A DNA stretch of 64,000 nt, from NCBI GenBank assembly GCA_963777095.1, contig CAVZOY010000003.1:248001-312000 (forward strand), in the 5' to 3' direction. The notes under the pieces were generated by a model. That model did not search any database, had not been told where the DNA came from, and saw only the letters and a list, made by a program, of their open reading frames with translations. This DNA is from CAVZOY01 sp963777095 (lineage in GTDB: Bacteria > Actinomycetota > Actinomycetes > Mycobacteriales > Geodermatophilaceae). Both the position numbers and the translations under genes were made by a program. Position 1 is the first letter of the stretch. Each line of letters starts with the position of its first letter. Shown in pieces: positions 17,867 through 26,998 of this stretch.

Positions 17867-19119
17867 GGATGTCCCACCGTCGTCCCCGCCGTGCCGCGCT
17901 CGCGGCCGGCGCAGCCCTCGCGCTGCTCACCGCCGCGTGCGGTGGCGGCAGCGGCTTCGAAGGCGAGGAGAACAGCGGCTCCGAGGAGGACTCGGCCGGC
18001 CCCGCCTCGCTGGAGATCCTGATCGGCTCCTCGGGCCCCGCCGAGACCGACGCGGTGACCGCCGCCGCCGAGGCGTGGGCCGAGGAGAGCGGCAACACCG
18101 TCGAGGTCATCGCCGCCACCGACCTCAACCAGCAGCTCAGCCAGGGTTTCGCGGCCAACGAGCCGCCGGACGTCTTCTACCTGTCGTCCGACGTGTTCGC
18201 CGAGTACGCGTCCAACGGCTCGCTGCTGCCGTACGCGGGCGACCTCGAGAACGCCGACGACTTCTACCCGAACCTGGCCGAGGCGTTCACGTTCGAGGAC
18301 GAGTTCTACTGCGCGCCGAAGGACTTCTCGACCCTCGGCCTGGTCATCAACACCGACGCGTGGGAGAAGGCCGGCCTCACCGACGACGACATCCCGACCA
18401 CCTGGGACGAGCTGACCGAGGTCGCGGGGACCCTCACCACGGACGGGCAGGCCGGCCTGGTGACCAGCACCGAGTACCAGCGGCTGGGCGCCTTCATGGC
18501 GGCCGCCGGCGGTGGCCTGGTCACCGACGGCGAGGCGACCGCCGACTCCGAGGCCAACGTCGAGGCGCTGGACTACGTCAAGTCGATGCTCGAGGAGGAC
18601 TCCTGGCAGACGATCGGTGACGTCGGCGCCGGCTGGGGCGGGGAGGCGTTCGGCACCGGCAAGGGGGCAATGACGGTCGAGGGCAACTGGATCGCCGGTG
18701 CGCTGAAGGCGGACTTCCCCGACGTGAAGTACCAGGTGGCTCCGCTGCCCGAGGGCCCCGACGGGCAGGCGACCCTGTCGTTCACGAACTGCTGGGGCAT
18801 CGCGCAGGACAGCGAGGGCGCCGAGGCGGCGCAGGAGCTGGTCGCGTTCCTCACGTCGGCCGACCAGCAGATCGAGTTCGCCAAGGCCTTCGGCGTCATG
18901 CCGTCGGTGCAGAGCGCTGCCGACGCCTACGTCGAGGAGTTCCCGGAGCTGGCGGCCTTCGTCGAGCAGGGTGAGGTGGCCCAGACGGTGCCGAACCAGC
19001 CGGGTGTCAGCGAGGTGATCGCGGACCTCAACTCCAAGCTCGAGAGCCTGGAGAGCAGTGAGCCCGCCGATCTCCTCGCCGACGTCCAGGAGAACCTCTC
19101 CTCCGCGCTGCAGGACTGA
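17863..19119 (+). CDS. Carbohydrate ABC transporter substrate-binding lipoprotein
   Basis: A 418-residue solute-binding protein of the extracellular family 1 type. A signal peptide ends in the lipobox LLTAACGGG and is followed by an acidic linker. The mature domain includes NEPPDVFYLSSDVFAEYASNG and GKGAMTVEGNWIAG, typical of MalE-like sugar-binding proteins. GGAGG lies seven bases before GTG 17863, which overlaps the lacI stop. It would deliver its sugar to the permeases encoded directly downstream. No ATPase gene is present; such systems often share an MsmK/MalK-type ATPase encoded elsewhere. Confidence 0.93.
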   Translation: MRMSHRRPRRAALAAGAALALLTAACGGGSGFEGEENSGSEEDSAGPASLEILIGSSGPAETDAVTAAAEAWAEESGNTVEVIAATDLNQQLSQGFAANEPPDVFYLSSDVFAEYASNGSLLPYAGDLENADDFYPNLAEAFTFEDEFYCAPKDFSTLGLVINTDAWEKAGLTDDDIPTTWDELTEVAGTLTTDGQAGLVTSTEYQRLGAFMAAAGGGLVTDGEATADSEANVEALDYVKSMLEEDSWQTIGDVGAGWGGEAFGTGKGAMTVEGNWIAGALKADFPDVKYQVAPLPEGPDGQATLSFTNCWGIAQDSEGAEAAQELVAFLTSADQQIEFAKAFGVMPSVQSAADAYVEEFPELAAFVEQGEVAQTVPNQPGVSEVIADLNSKLESLESSEPADLLADVQENLSSALQD

Positions 19120-19133
19120 GGGGACGGTTCGAC

Positions 19134-20301
19134 ATGGCAGGGCGTGGGCGCGGCGACAGCACGCGGTCGGGCCAGGCAGCAGCGGGATGGCTGTTCACGG
19201 CGCCGGTGCTGGTGATCCTGGGGCTGTTCCTCGCCCTGCCGGTCGTCATGGCGGCGTGGGTCAGTGTCTCCGACTGGACCGGTCGCGGCAGCCCCTTCGC
19301 GGGGGACGTGGAGTTCGTCGGCACCGACAACTACTCCGCGCTGCTGACCGGCGGCGGTCTGACGACCGAGAACTTCGGCATCGCGCTGCGCAACAACGCG
19401 TGGTACGTGCTGCTCGTCGTCCCGATCCAGACCGCGCTCGCGCTCGGGCTGGCCGTGCTGGTGGGCAAACGGGCGGTGCGCGGGCGGGGCTTCTTCCGCA
19501 CCGCGCTCTACTTCCCGTCGGTCACCAGCTCGGTGGCCATCACCGTCGTGTTCCTGTTCCTGTTCAGTGCGAGCGGGGTCGGTGAACTCGGCGCTGGCCT
19601 ACCTGAGCATCGAGGGGCCCAACTGGTTCAACGACCCCCGCGGCGTCGTGCACGTGCTGCTCGGCGCCGTGGGGGTCGACCAGGCCCCGGCCTTCCTCGG
19701 CGATACCGACGTGCTGGGCGTCTCCCTGTGGAACTGGCTGGCCGGGCCGAGCATCGCGATGTCGGTCTTCATCATCATGGCCGTCTTCACGACGTCCGGG
19801 ACCTTCATGCTGCTGTTCATCGCGGCGCTGCAGAACATCCCGGTCGAGGTGGACGAGGCGGCGATGATCGACGGCGCCAACGCCCGGCAGCGGTTCTTCC
19901 GGGTCACGCTGCCGCAGCTGCGGCCGACGCTGTTCACCGTGCTCACCCTGGGGCTGATCGGCACCTGGCAGGTCTTCGACCAGGTCCTCGTCGCCACCCA
20001 GGGTGGCCCCGGCAACACGACCGTCACGCCCGCCTACCTGTCGTACACCAGCTCCTTCGAACGGCAGGACTGGGGTCAGGGCGCGGCGATCGCGTTCATC
20101 CTGTTCGGGATCATCGTCGTCATGACGCTGATCCAGCGTCTCGTGCTCCGTGAGCGCGACGTCCCGAGAGGCCGGCGCCGACGCCGGTTGCCCGACGCGC
20201 CGCTGCCCGCCGACGGCGTCACGGGTCAGCCCGTGCCCCAGCAGGTGGTCGCGGGCGCGTCCGCCCACGACGGCCCGAGCAGGACGGAGGACCAGCGGTG
20301 A
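19134..20301 (+). CDS. Carbohydrate ABC transporter permease 1 (MalF-like; one frame change)
   Basis: About 388 residues after removing one G from the GGGG run at about 19576, where the frame changes inside a membrane helix (LFLFSASG, then SVNSALAYL). The permease has six or more helices and the EAA loop EVDEAAMIDGANARQRFF that contacts the ATPase. Its C-terminal tail of about 40 residues is polar and unusually long. It starts 14 bases after the binding-protein gene and overlaps permease 2 by four bases (GTGA). Confidence 0.85.
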
Positions 20302-21201
20302 CCCGCACCCAGGCCCCGGTCGAGACGGCCCCCCCGGCCGTCCGCGACCACTCGGGCACGCCGATCGCCAAGCGCGGATTCGGCTGGGGGCGCGCGTTCG
20401 TCTACGCGCTCCTCGTCGTCATCGCGGTGATCTACCTCTTCCCGTTCGTCATCCAGCTGGCGACGTCGTTCAAGACCGACGCGGACGCCGCCTCCAACGC
20501 CCTGTCGCCGATCCCGGATCCGTTCACGACCGAGGCGTTCGACGCGTTGTTCAACCGCTCGGACTACCCGCTCTGGACGTTCAACTCCGTCGTCATCACG
20601 CTCTGCGTGACGGCGGGCCGGGTGTTCCTCGACTCGCTCGCCGGCTACGCGCTGGCGCGGCTGAAGTTCCGCGGCCGGGGCGCCGTCTTCGCCGGCGATC
20701 ATCGCGGTCATGGCGGTGCCGGGCGTCGTCCTGCTCATCCCGAGGTTCCTGGTGGTGAACCAGCTCGGCATCTACGACTCGTACGCCGGGATGATCCTCC
20801 CGCTGCTCGCGGACGCGGCGGGCATCTTCATCATGAAGAACTTCTTCGAGTCCATCCCGCCGAGCGTCGAGGAGGCCGCACGGATGGACGGCGCGGGCAC
20901 CTTCCGGGTCTTCTGGTCGATCGTGCTGCCGATGGCCCGCCCGGCGCTCATCACCCTGGTGATCCTGTCGTTCCAGGGGTCGTGGAACGAGCTGAACCAC
21001 TTCATCGTCTCGCGGTCGGACCCCGACCTGAACACGCTCACCACCGGCGTCGCGGCGCTGGCCGCCGGGTCGCTCGGGCAGGGATCCCAGTACCCGCTCA
21101 AGCTCGGCGCCGCGCTGCTCATGACGATCCCGGTCGCGGTCCTGTTCTTCGTCTTCCAGAAGAAGATCATGGGCACTGCCGAGGGGGCGGTGAAGGAGTG
21201 A
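20298..21201 (+). CDS. Carbohydrate ABC transporter permease 2 (MalG-like; one frame change)
   Basis: About 300 residues after dropping one G near 20693 (GCCGGCGATC read as GCCGCGATC). The join then reads FAAIIAVMAVPGVVLLIPRF, a normal MalG segment. The EAA loop is SVEEAARMDGAGTFRVFW. It is the last gene of the sugar-transport operon, followed by a GC-rich hairpin. Confidence 0.86.
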
Positions 21202-21238
21202 CGACGCCCGACATTCCGGGCGCGACCCACTGAGCCGG

Positions 21239-21276
21239 CGCCGGCGGTCCCGAGGTCGCGCCCGGGGCCGCCGGCG
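21239..21276. terminator. Hairpin terminator between converging operons
   Basis: Arms CGCCGGCGG and CCGCCGGCG plus an inner CCC/GGG pairing. It lies between the end of permease 2 and the end of the converging ABC-2 exporter operon. Confidence 0.6.
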
Positions 21277-21288
21277 TCATTCATCGCG

Positions 21289-22074
21289 TCAGGCGGAAGC
21301 GCCGCTGTATCCGCGCAGCGACGCCCGCCAGGCCGCGCTCGCCGCGAGCACCGTGACCACTGCGACCGCGGGGGCGACCAGAAGCCAGCCCGGGGCCAGC
21401 CGGCCGAGCAGCGCCATCGCCGGCAGCGTGGTCAGGAACGCGACGGGGACGACGGTGAGCAGCGTCTGCACCGGCTGCCGGTAGAGCTGCACGGGGAAGC
21501 GCGCGGACTCGACGAAGGCGAAGGACACCTCGTCGATGCCCTCGGAGCTGACCATGCGCACGGCCAGGGCCATCGACGCCAGCGTGAGCGCGTAGAGGAT
21601 CAGTACGGCCGCGGCCATGGTGACGGCGAAGGCGCCGAGGGCGGCCGGGGGAACGCCGTGCCCGCCGAGCACCAGCCCGACGACCGCCAGCCCGAGGCCG
21701 ATGAACGGGTCGAGGACGTTGTAGACGCCGAGGTGCCGGAAGCTGGCCATGAACTGGGCGTCGACCGGCTTGGTGAGCAGGAAGTCGAGCGTGCCGTTGC
21801 GGACGTACTCGGTCATCCGCTCGAGGTTGGGCGAGAAGACCGCCTGCCGGAATCCGTTGACCGTGAAGAACAGTCCGACGACCACGAGCAGCTCCGGGTA
21901 GCTCCAGCCGGCCACCGAGTCGGTGAAGCGGAAGTAGACGGAGATGCCGACGCCGGCCCACGCCACCCAGAACAGGGACAGCAGGGTGTTGGAGGCGAAG
22001 TTCACCCGGTACTCGAGCTCGGTGGCCACCGCCGAGCGCCAGAAGATGCCGAGCAGGCGCAGGTAGCGGCTCAC
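21289..22074 (-). CDS. ABC-2 type transporter permease (second subunit)
   Basis: A 261-residue, six-helix membrane protein. With the gene before it and the ATPase it forms a COG4586/COG4587/COG3694-type exporter. It has the RNGTLDFLLTKPVDAQF loop typical of the family. GTG 22074 overlaps the previous permease's stop (GTGA). It is the last gene of the three-gene operon. The exported substrate is not predictable. Confidence 0.87.
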   Translation of the reverse strand: MSRYLRLLGIFWRSAVATELEYRVNFASNTLLSLFWVAWAGVGISVYFRFTDSVAGWSYPELLVVVGLFFTVNGFRQAVFSPNLERMTEYVRNGTLDFLLTKPVDAQFMASFRHLGVYNVLDPFIGLGLAVVGLVLGGHGVPPAALGAFAVTMAAAVLILYALTLASMALAVRMVSSEGIDEVSFAFVESARFPVQLYRQPVQTLLTVVPVAFLTTLPAMALLGRLAPGWLLVAPAVAVVTVLAASAAWRASLRGYSGASA

Positions 22075-22872
22075 CCGCCCACCACCTGGAAGCGGCGGAC
22101 GCCGGCCCGCCACAGCGGCCGGTGCAGGAGGGTGAACAGCGCGAGCCAGGCCAGTCCGACGGCGAAGCCGCGCGCGATGCCGCCGGCGTCGAGCCGGCCC
22201 AGCAGCAGCTCGACCGGAAAGCCCATGGCGTACCAGAACGGCAGCACCCGCCCGGCGCTCTGCAGCCACTCGGGCATGAGTTCGAGCGGCGCGATCCAGC
22301 CGCTGGCGAAGGAGCCCAGCCCCCACCACAGCATCCACACGTTGGCCGTCTGGGTGGTCCAGAAGCCGATCAGCGCGCAGACCGCGGCCATCATCGTGGC
22401 CAGCGCGAACGCGATCGCGGTGGCGCCCAGCACGCCGAGTGCACGTGCGGCGGTCAGGTCGTAGTCGAGGGACGGCACGGCCAGCGGCGGCTGCGCCGAC
22501 GACCGGCACGAGCAGCAAGGTCGAGACCCCGGCATGGCCGGCCTGGTGTGCGACGTACTGGTGCACCGGCTCCACCGGCCGCAGCATCCGCGCCGACAGC
22601 TCGCCGGTGCGCAGGTCGCCGTCCCAGATCCAGATCAGCGACGAGTTGGTGAGCTGGTAGACCACCGCCGCCGCGACGTAATAGGCGACGAAGTCGCCGG
22701 AGCCCCATCCCGGCGGTGCGCCGCCGCCGTCGACGACGGTGAGCCAGACCGCCATGAGCAGGAACGGGAAGAGCCCGCCGACGAACCAGAGCAGCAGCCG
22801 GCCGCGGTAGGCCAGCGCCAGCTGGGCCGAGGCGCGCAGCAGCGCCGGGTACGCGGCGAGCGTGTCACGCAC
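22071..22872 (-). CDS. ABC-2 type transporter permease (first subunit; one frame change)
   Basis: About 266 residues once one base is removed near 22495 (GTCGGCGCAG read as GTCGCGCAG). It is a six-helix permease with LRTGELSARMLRPVEPVHQY, the cytoplasmic loop matching its partner's. GTG 22872 overlaps the ATPase gene's end by eight bases. Confidence 0.83.
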
Positions 22873-23836
22873 CGGCGAACACGGCCCGGACGACCTCCTC
22901 GACCGGTGGGTCCGCGATGGAGACGTCGACGACCGAGAGGTCGGCGAGCAGCCGGGCCGCCACCGCCGCGGTCTCGGCGCGGGGGACCCGGAGCGTGGCC
23001 CTGGCCCCGTCGATCACGTCCACCTCGCCGTACCGCGCCAGCTCGCCCGACGTCACCGGCCCGGCGAGGGTGACCTGCAGCAGCCGGTACGGGGCGTGCG
23101 TCTCCAGCAGGCCGCGCAGGTCGCCGTCGAACCGCAGCCGGCCGCGGTCGATGACCAGCACCCGCTTGGCCAGCGCCGTGACGTCACCCATGTAGTGACT
23201 GGTCAGGAGCACGGTGGCCCCGTGACGGGCGTTGTACGCCTGGAGGAACTCGCGGATCGCGGCCTGGCCGTTGACGTCGAGGCCGAGGGTCGGCTCGTCG
23301 AGGAACAGCACCTGCGGGCGGTGGAGGAGCGATCCGGCGATCTCGCAGCGCATCCGCTCGCCGAGACTGAGCGTGCGCACCTGCTTGCCCAGCAGCGGCT
23401 CGAGGCCCAGCAGGGCGACCAGCTCGTCGAGCGTCTCGCGGTACTGCGCCGGGGGGATCCGGTAGATCGCCCGGTTGACGGCGAAGGCGTCGGCCGCGGG
23501 CAGGTCCCAGAACAGCGAGTTGCGCTGACCCATGACCAGCGTGATCCGCTCGAGGAAGTCGCGGCGGCGCTCGTGCGGGGTCTGGCCGAGCACCCGCACG
23601 GAGCCGCTCGTCGGGTACAGCAGGCCGGTGAGGCACTTGAGCGTCGTGGTCTTGCCCGCGCCGTTGGGGCCGAGGAAGCCGACCACCTCGCCCTCGGCGA
23701 TGCCGAACGACACGTCGTCCACCGCGCGCACCTCGACGTGCTGCCGGCGCACCAGCCCGCGCAGCGACGCGCGCAGCCCCGGGTCGCGGCGGTGCACCCG
23801 GAAGTGCTTGACCAGCGCGTCCACCTCGATGGTCAC
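22865..23836 (-). CDS. ABC transporter ATP-binding protein (ABC-2 exporter)
   Basis: A 323-residue ATPase of the COG4586 type. It has Walker A GPNGAGKTTTLK, a Q-loop region (LVMGQRNSLFWDLP), signature LSLGERMR, Walker B VLFLDEPTLGLD and switch His in LLTSHYMGDV. The last 80 residues are the extra C-terminal domain usual for this subfamily. It is the first gene of a three-gene operon with two permeases, and energises export of an unknown substrate. Confidence 0.93.
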   Translation of the reverse strand: MTIEVDALVKHFRVHRRDPGLRASLRGLVRRQHVEVRAVDDVSFGIAEGEVVGFLGPNGAGKTTTLKCLTGLLYPTSGSVRVLGQTPHERRRDFLERITLVMGQRNSLFWDLPAADAFAVNRAIYRIPPAQYRETLDELVALLGLEPLLGKQVRTLSLGERMRCEIAGSLLHRPQVLFLDEPTLGLDVNGQAAIREFLQAYNARHGATVLLTSHYMGDVTALAKRVLVIDRGRLRFDGDLRGLLETHAPYRLLQVTLAGPVTSGELARYGEVDVIDGARATLRVPRAETAAVAARLLADLSVVDVSIADPPVEEVVRAVFAGA

Positions 23837-24057
23837 GGAGCGAGGCTAGGCGGCCGGTACGACAGCACGCCTCCGGTTATCGCGGACCCGAACCAGTGGC
23901 TGCGGGCGGTGCCCGTGGGGCGGGCGCGATCCCTGGTGCCTGCGGGGATGACGGAATCGTCTCCGTGCCGTCGTGTCGCGGTCACCGGAACTGGCCGTTG
24001 CCGATGATCCACCTGATCAGCGGCCACGGGGGCCGCTCAGCTCTAGAGAGCGGTGCC

Positions 24058-24765
24058 ATGCGCGTCCGATCCGTCGTCCTGCCCGCCACCGTCGCCGTCG
24101 CGGCGGCCGTCGTCGCCCCAGCGTCTGCATCAGCGCGGCGTCGCAGTGCTCGTTCGTGATGCCGACGAAGGTCGTCATCAACGAGGCGCGAGGAGATACC
24201 TGGCGGCCCGACTGGCCTCGAGCTGCATGACCAACGGTGCGGACCACGCGTACTGGGACTTCGGACCACAGCACCGGTGCGGGCGGCCCGCATCGCACTT
24301 CGACGCGCGACGACTTCGCCGAGGGCGACACCCGGACTTCTATCCTCATGGTAGGACGACGACCCGATGGGAACTGGCACGGCTGACCCCGGAGGGTGCG
24401 CAGCAGGCAGACGGCGACCCCCTGACGCAGAACACGCCGTCGATGCTGGTCAAGTACGCGTCGAAGCCCTCACCGCGCCGGTGACCCGAACGAGCACCAA
24501 GCTGACCTGGGCGGCAACCGCGAAGCAGTGGTCGGGAGCCACGCGCACAAGTACGTCGCCCGGGCCGAGCGTGACCGTCGGCGCTCTTCCACCAGACGAG
24601 CTCGTCCGCGGCCTGGACCTACGTCAAGTCGGCGACGACGTCCAGCACCGGCAAGGCGACCGTCTCGCTGAACATCCCCGAAGGCCGGCAACTACCGCCT
24701 CGACGGTCGCCGAGACGCCGACCGTGTGGGCCGTCGTACTCGTCACCATCAAGGGCCGGGTGTGA
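24058..24765 (+). pseudogene. Secreted repeat protein A (broken by several frame changes)
   Basis: This stretch begins with a good signal peptide (MRVRSVVLPATVAVAAAVVA). Fragments in all three frames match the two genes that follow: QCSFVMPTKVVINEA, then DHAYWDFGPQH, then GAQQADGDPLTQNTPSMLVK, and finally SSTGKATVSLN with VAETPTVWAVV. At least four frame changes are needed to join them, so it is either a decayed gene or badly called sequence. Its stop overlaps the GTG of the next paralogue (GTGA). The family is not one I recognise; the C-terminal part resembles an Ig-like beta domain. Confidence 0.6.
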
Positions 24766-25491
24766 CCGTGCGTCTCCGCCGCCTCGCCGTCCCCGCCGTC
24801 GTCGCGCTCGCGGCGGCCGTGGCGGCCACTCGGCTCGCCGGCCTCGCGGCTCCGCCGGAGTGCTCGCTGGTGCTGCCGGCCAAGGTGGTCGTCGACTCGG
24901 CCACCGAGCAGGTCCCGACCGGCTGTCGTCCAACTGCTCCGCTGACGGATGCGGACCAGGCCGTGCTGGCGCGTGATGCACACGAGCTGGCGATCACGAC
25001 TGGTGGGCGGAGTTCGGTGAGCGAGGTGTCCGACGGCGTCAAACTGTTCCCCGCGACCGCCCCGACCGGCACGTACCGCGCCTACCCGGCGGGCGCCGAG
25101 CAGGCCGACGGCGACCCGCTGACGCAGAACTCGCCCGACCCTGGCGGTCAAGTACGGAGCGCGCGTTCGCTCACCGGGCGGTACGACGAGGCCCGCACGC
25201 ACGACGGCTCGGCGTGCGCCCTCATCCGAGCTGTCACTGACGGCGACGGCCGACCACTGGTCGCCGGCGAGGTCGCAGGCTGGGTACCCGCGGGCCGGTG
25301 CCCAGGTCCAGCTGCTGCGGCACAAGAGCGGCGACTGGTGGGTCTGGGAGCGCAACGGCACCACGAACAGTCAGGGCAAGGTCACCTTCACCCGCCCGTC
25401 CTACTCCTCGGCCACCTATCGGGTGCGGATCGTGGAGACCGCCAAGGCGTGGGCCAGCGGGTCGGGCAACTTCCGCGCCACCCCCCAGTAG
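24762..25491 (+). CDS. Secreted repeat protein B, unknown function (one frame change)
   Basis: About 242 residues if one C is removed near 25138 (NSP, then TLAVKYGARV). A signal peptide is followed by CSLVLPAKVVVDS, with a second Cys about 20 residues on. The middle contains GAEQADGDPLTQNSP. The C-terminal Ig-like module contains YPRAGAQVQLL, TTNSQGKVTFTRP and YRVRIVETAKAWASGS. It overlaps gene A's stop and is followed by paralogue C, so the three were probably made by tandem duplication. It should be exported. No enzyme motif is visible. Confidence 0.65.
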
Positions 25492-25537
25492 TCCGTCGGC
25501 GCCCGCGCGAGCCCGAGAAGACGAGGCAGGTCGATAC

Positions 25538-26909
25538 ATGAGGCGTCTGCGGGTCGCTTCTTCCACCAAGCCGTCCGGGACACGACTCCGGTCGTTCGTC
25601 CTGCCGGCAGCGGTCGCCCTCGTGGTGACCGGATTGCCCGCACCGGCGGCGGGGGCGCCGGCCGACTGCTCCGTCGAGCTGCCGGCGACCGTTCGCGATC
25701 GACGATCTCGAGGTCTACCTCCCCGCGCGGACGTCGCCGGACTGCCTGGCGCACGGCCCGCTCGACGCGACGTGGCTGTTCGGGCACGGGCACGTCCGGC
25801 ACGACTCCGCTGCACTTCACCCCGACGCCGCTGAGCCCGGGAACCGGCACGGAGGTGATGGTGCCGATAGGGGACCAGGACCCGGTCGGCACCTGGACAG
25901 CCGTGCCCGACGGCGCCGAGACGGCCGGCGGCATCCCGCTGACCCAGAACACCGAGCACACAGTGGTCAAGTACGCGTCGAACCTCGCGGCCGCTCCGTG
26001 GCGCACCTCGACGACGCTCGGCTGGGGGGTCGTCGCCGAGACGTGGTCCGGTCGCACGCACCTCTGGTATCCGCGGGCCGGCGCTCAGGTGTCGCTCTGG
26101 CACCTGCCGCTGGACGGCACCGCGTGGAAGTACCTGCGGACCCAGACCATGGGCTCCCGCGGCGGCGGGACCATCACGGTGGATGGGCCGAAGCCCGGGC
26201 ACTACCGCCTCGCGATGGCGGAGACCGCCACGGTCTGGGGCGCGTGGAGTCCGCCCGTAGCGAGCCCCGTTCGCGCCTCCTCGGCCGTCCCCGGCTGCCA
26301 CCTCGACGGGCCCTCGACGGTCGTCGTCGGCCAGGCACGGCAGACGGTCTACTGGTACCTCGGGGAGGATTGCGAGGAGGCGTCCGACGGAGGCGCCGAC
26401 GGCGCTCGTGGCAGTTGCGGGACCCCTCGGGCCGGCTGGTCGAGACACTCGACATCGCGAGACCCAGCGCGTCGGACTTCTACGACGTCCACGAGTTCAC
26501 CGACTCGGCACCGAAGGGCCGCTACAGCCTCGCGCCCACCGGGATCACGCCGTCCTGGCTGAGCCAGAACTCACCGGAGCTCGTGGTCAAGTACGAGAGC
26601 CGCACCAAGCTCAGCGGATCGTGGCGACCGGGCGGCGACGTCACCATCTCCGCGCTGGCCACGTCCTGGTCGGCGCGACTGCACGACTGGTACCCGCGCC
26701 AGGGAGTCCAGGTCCAGCTGATGTGGCGGCCGCAGGCGAAGTTCGTCTGGGACATCGCCCCGTGGACCTGGGTGCGCAACGCCACGACCAGCAGCAGCGG
26801 ACGGGCGACCTTCAGCCTGCCGGAGGCACGCCTCGGTGAGTACCGGGTGCGGGTCGTGGAGACGGCGACGGTCTTCGGCAGCGGATCGTCCACCTACTAC
26901 GTCGGCTGA
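25538..26909 (+). CDS. Secreted repeat protein C with two Ig-like modules (frame changes)
   Basis: About 455 residues when the frames are joined. The breaks are near 25690 (GTTCGCGATC), near 25826 (ACTCCGCTGC) and near 26400. It has a signal peptide, then ADCSVELPATV. There are two copies of a module of about 130 residues, each with WSgRTHLWYPRAGAQVSLW-like and YRlamAETATVWG-like ends; the second reads LHDWYPRQGVQVQLMW and YRVRVVETATVFGSGS. Each module carries a QNT/QNS-VVKYxS segment. Repeat architecture and export suggest a surface or matrix protein. Function is unknown. Confidence 0.65.
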
Positions 26910-26959
26910 CCAGGGATCGCCTCCGTCGAGGAACCTTCCCGTTCGACGCCGTCCGCGGA

Positions 26960-26965
26960 TAGGTT
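26960..26965 (+). promoter_or_regulatory. -10 box (TAGGTT) and ribosome site of the nitrilase-fold gene
   Basis: TAGGTT matches the -10 pattern seen before other genes here (29869-29874, 46736-46741). AGGAGG at 26985-26990 then serves the ATG at 26999. Confidence 0.45.
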
Positions 26966-26998
26966 GACCTCCTCGTCGGAACGCAGGAGGGCCCGCCG

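Noticed and set aside
22862..24007. A 381-codon + strand frame opposite the ABC ATPase
   Set aside because: It mirrors the ATPase gene, whose Walker and signature motifs are intact on the minus strand.
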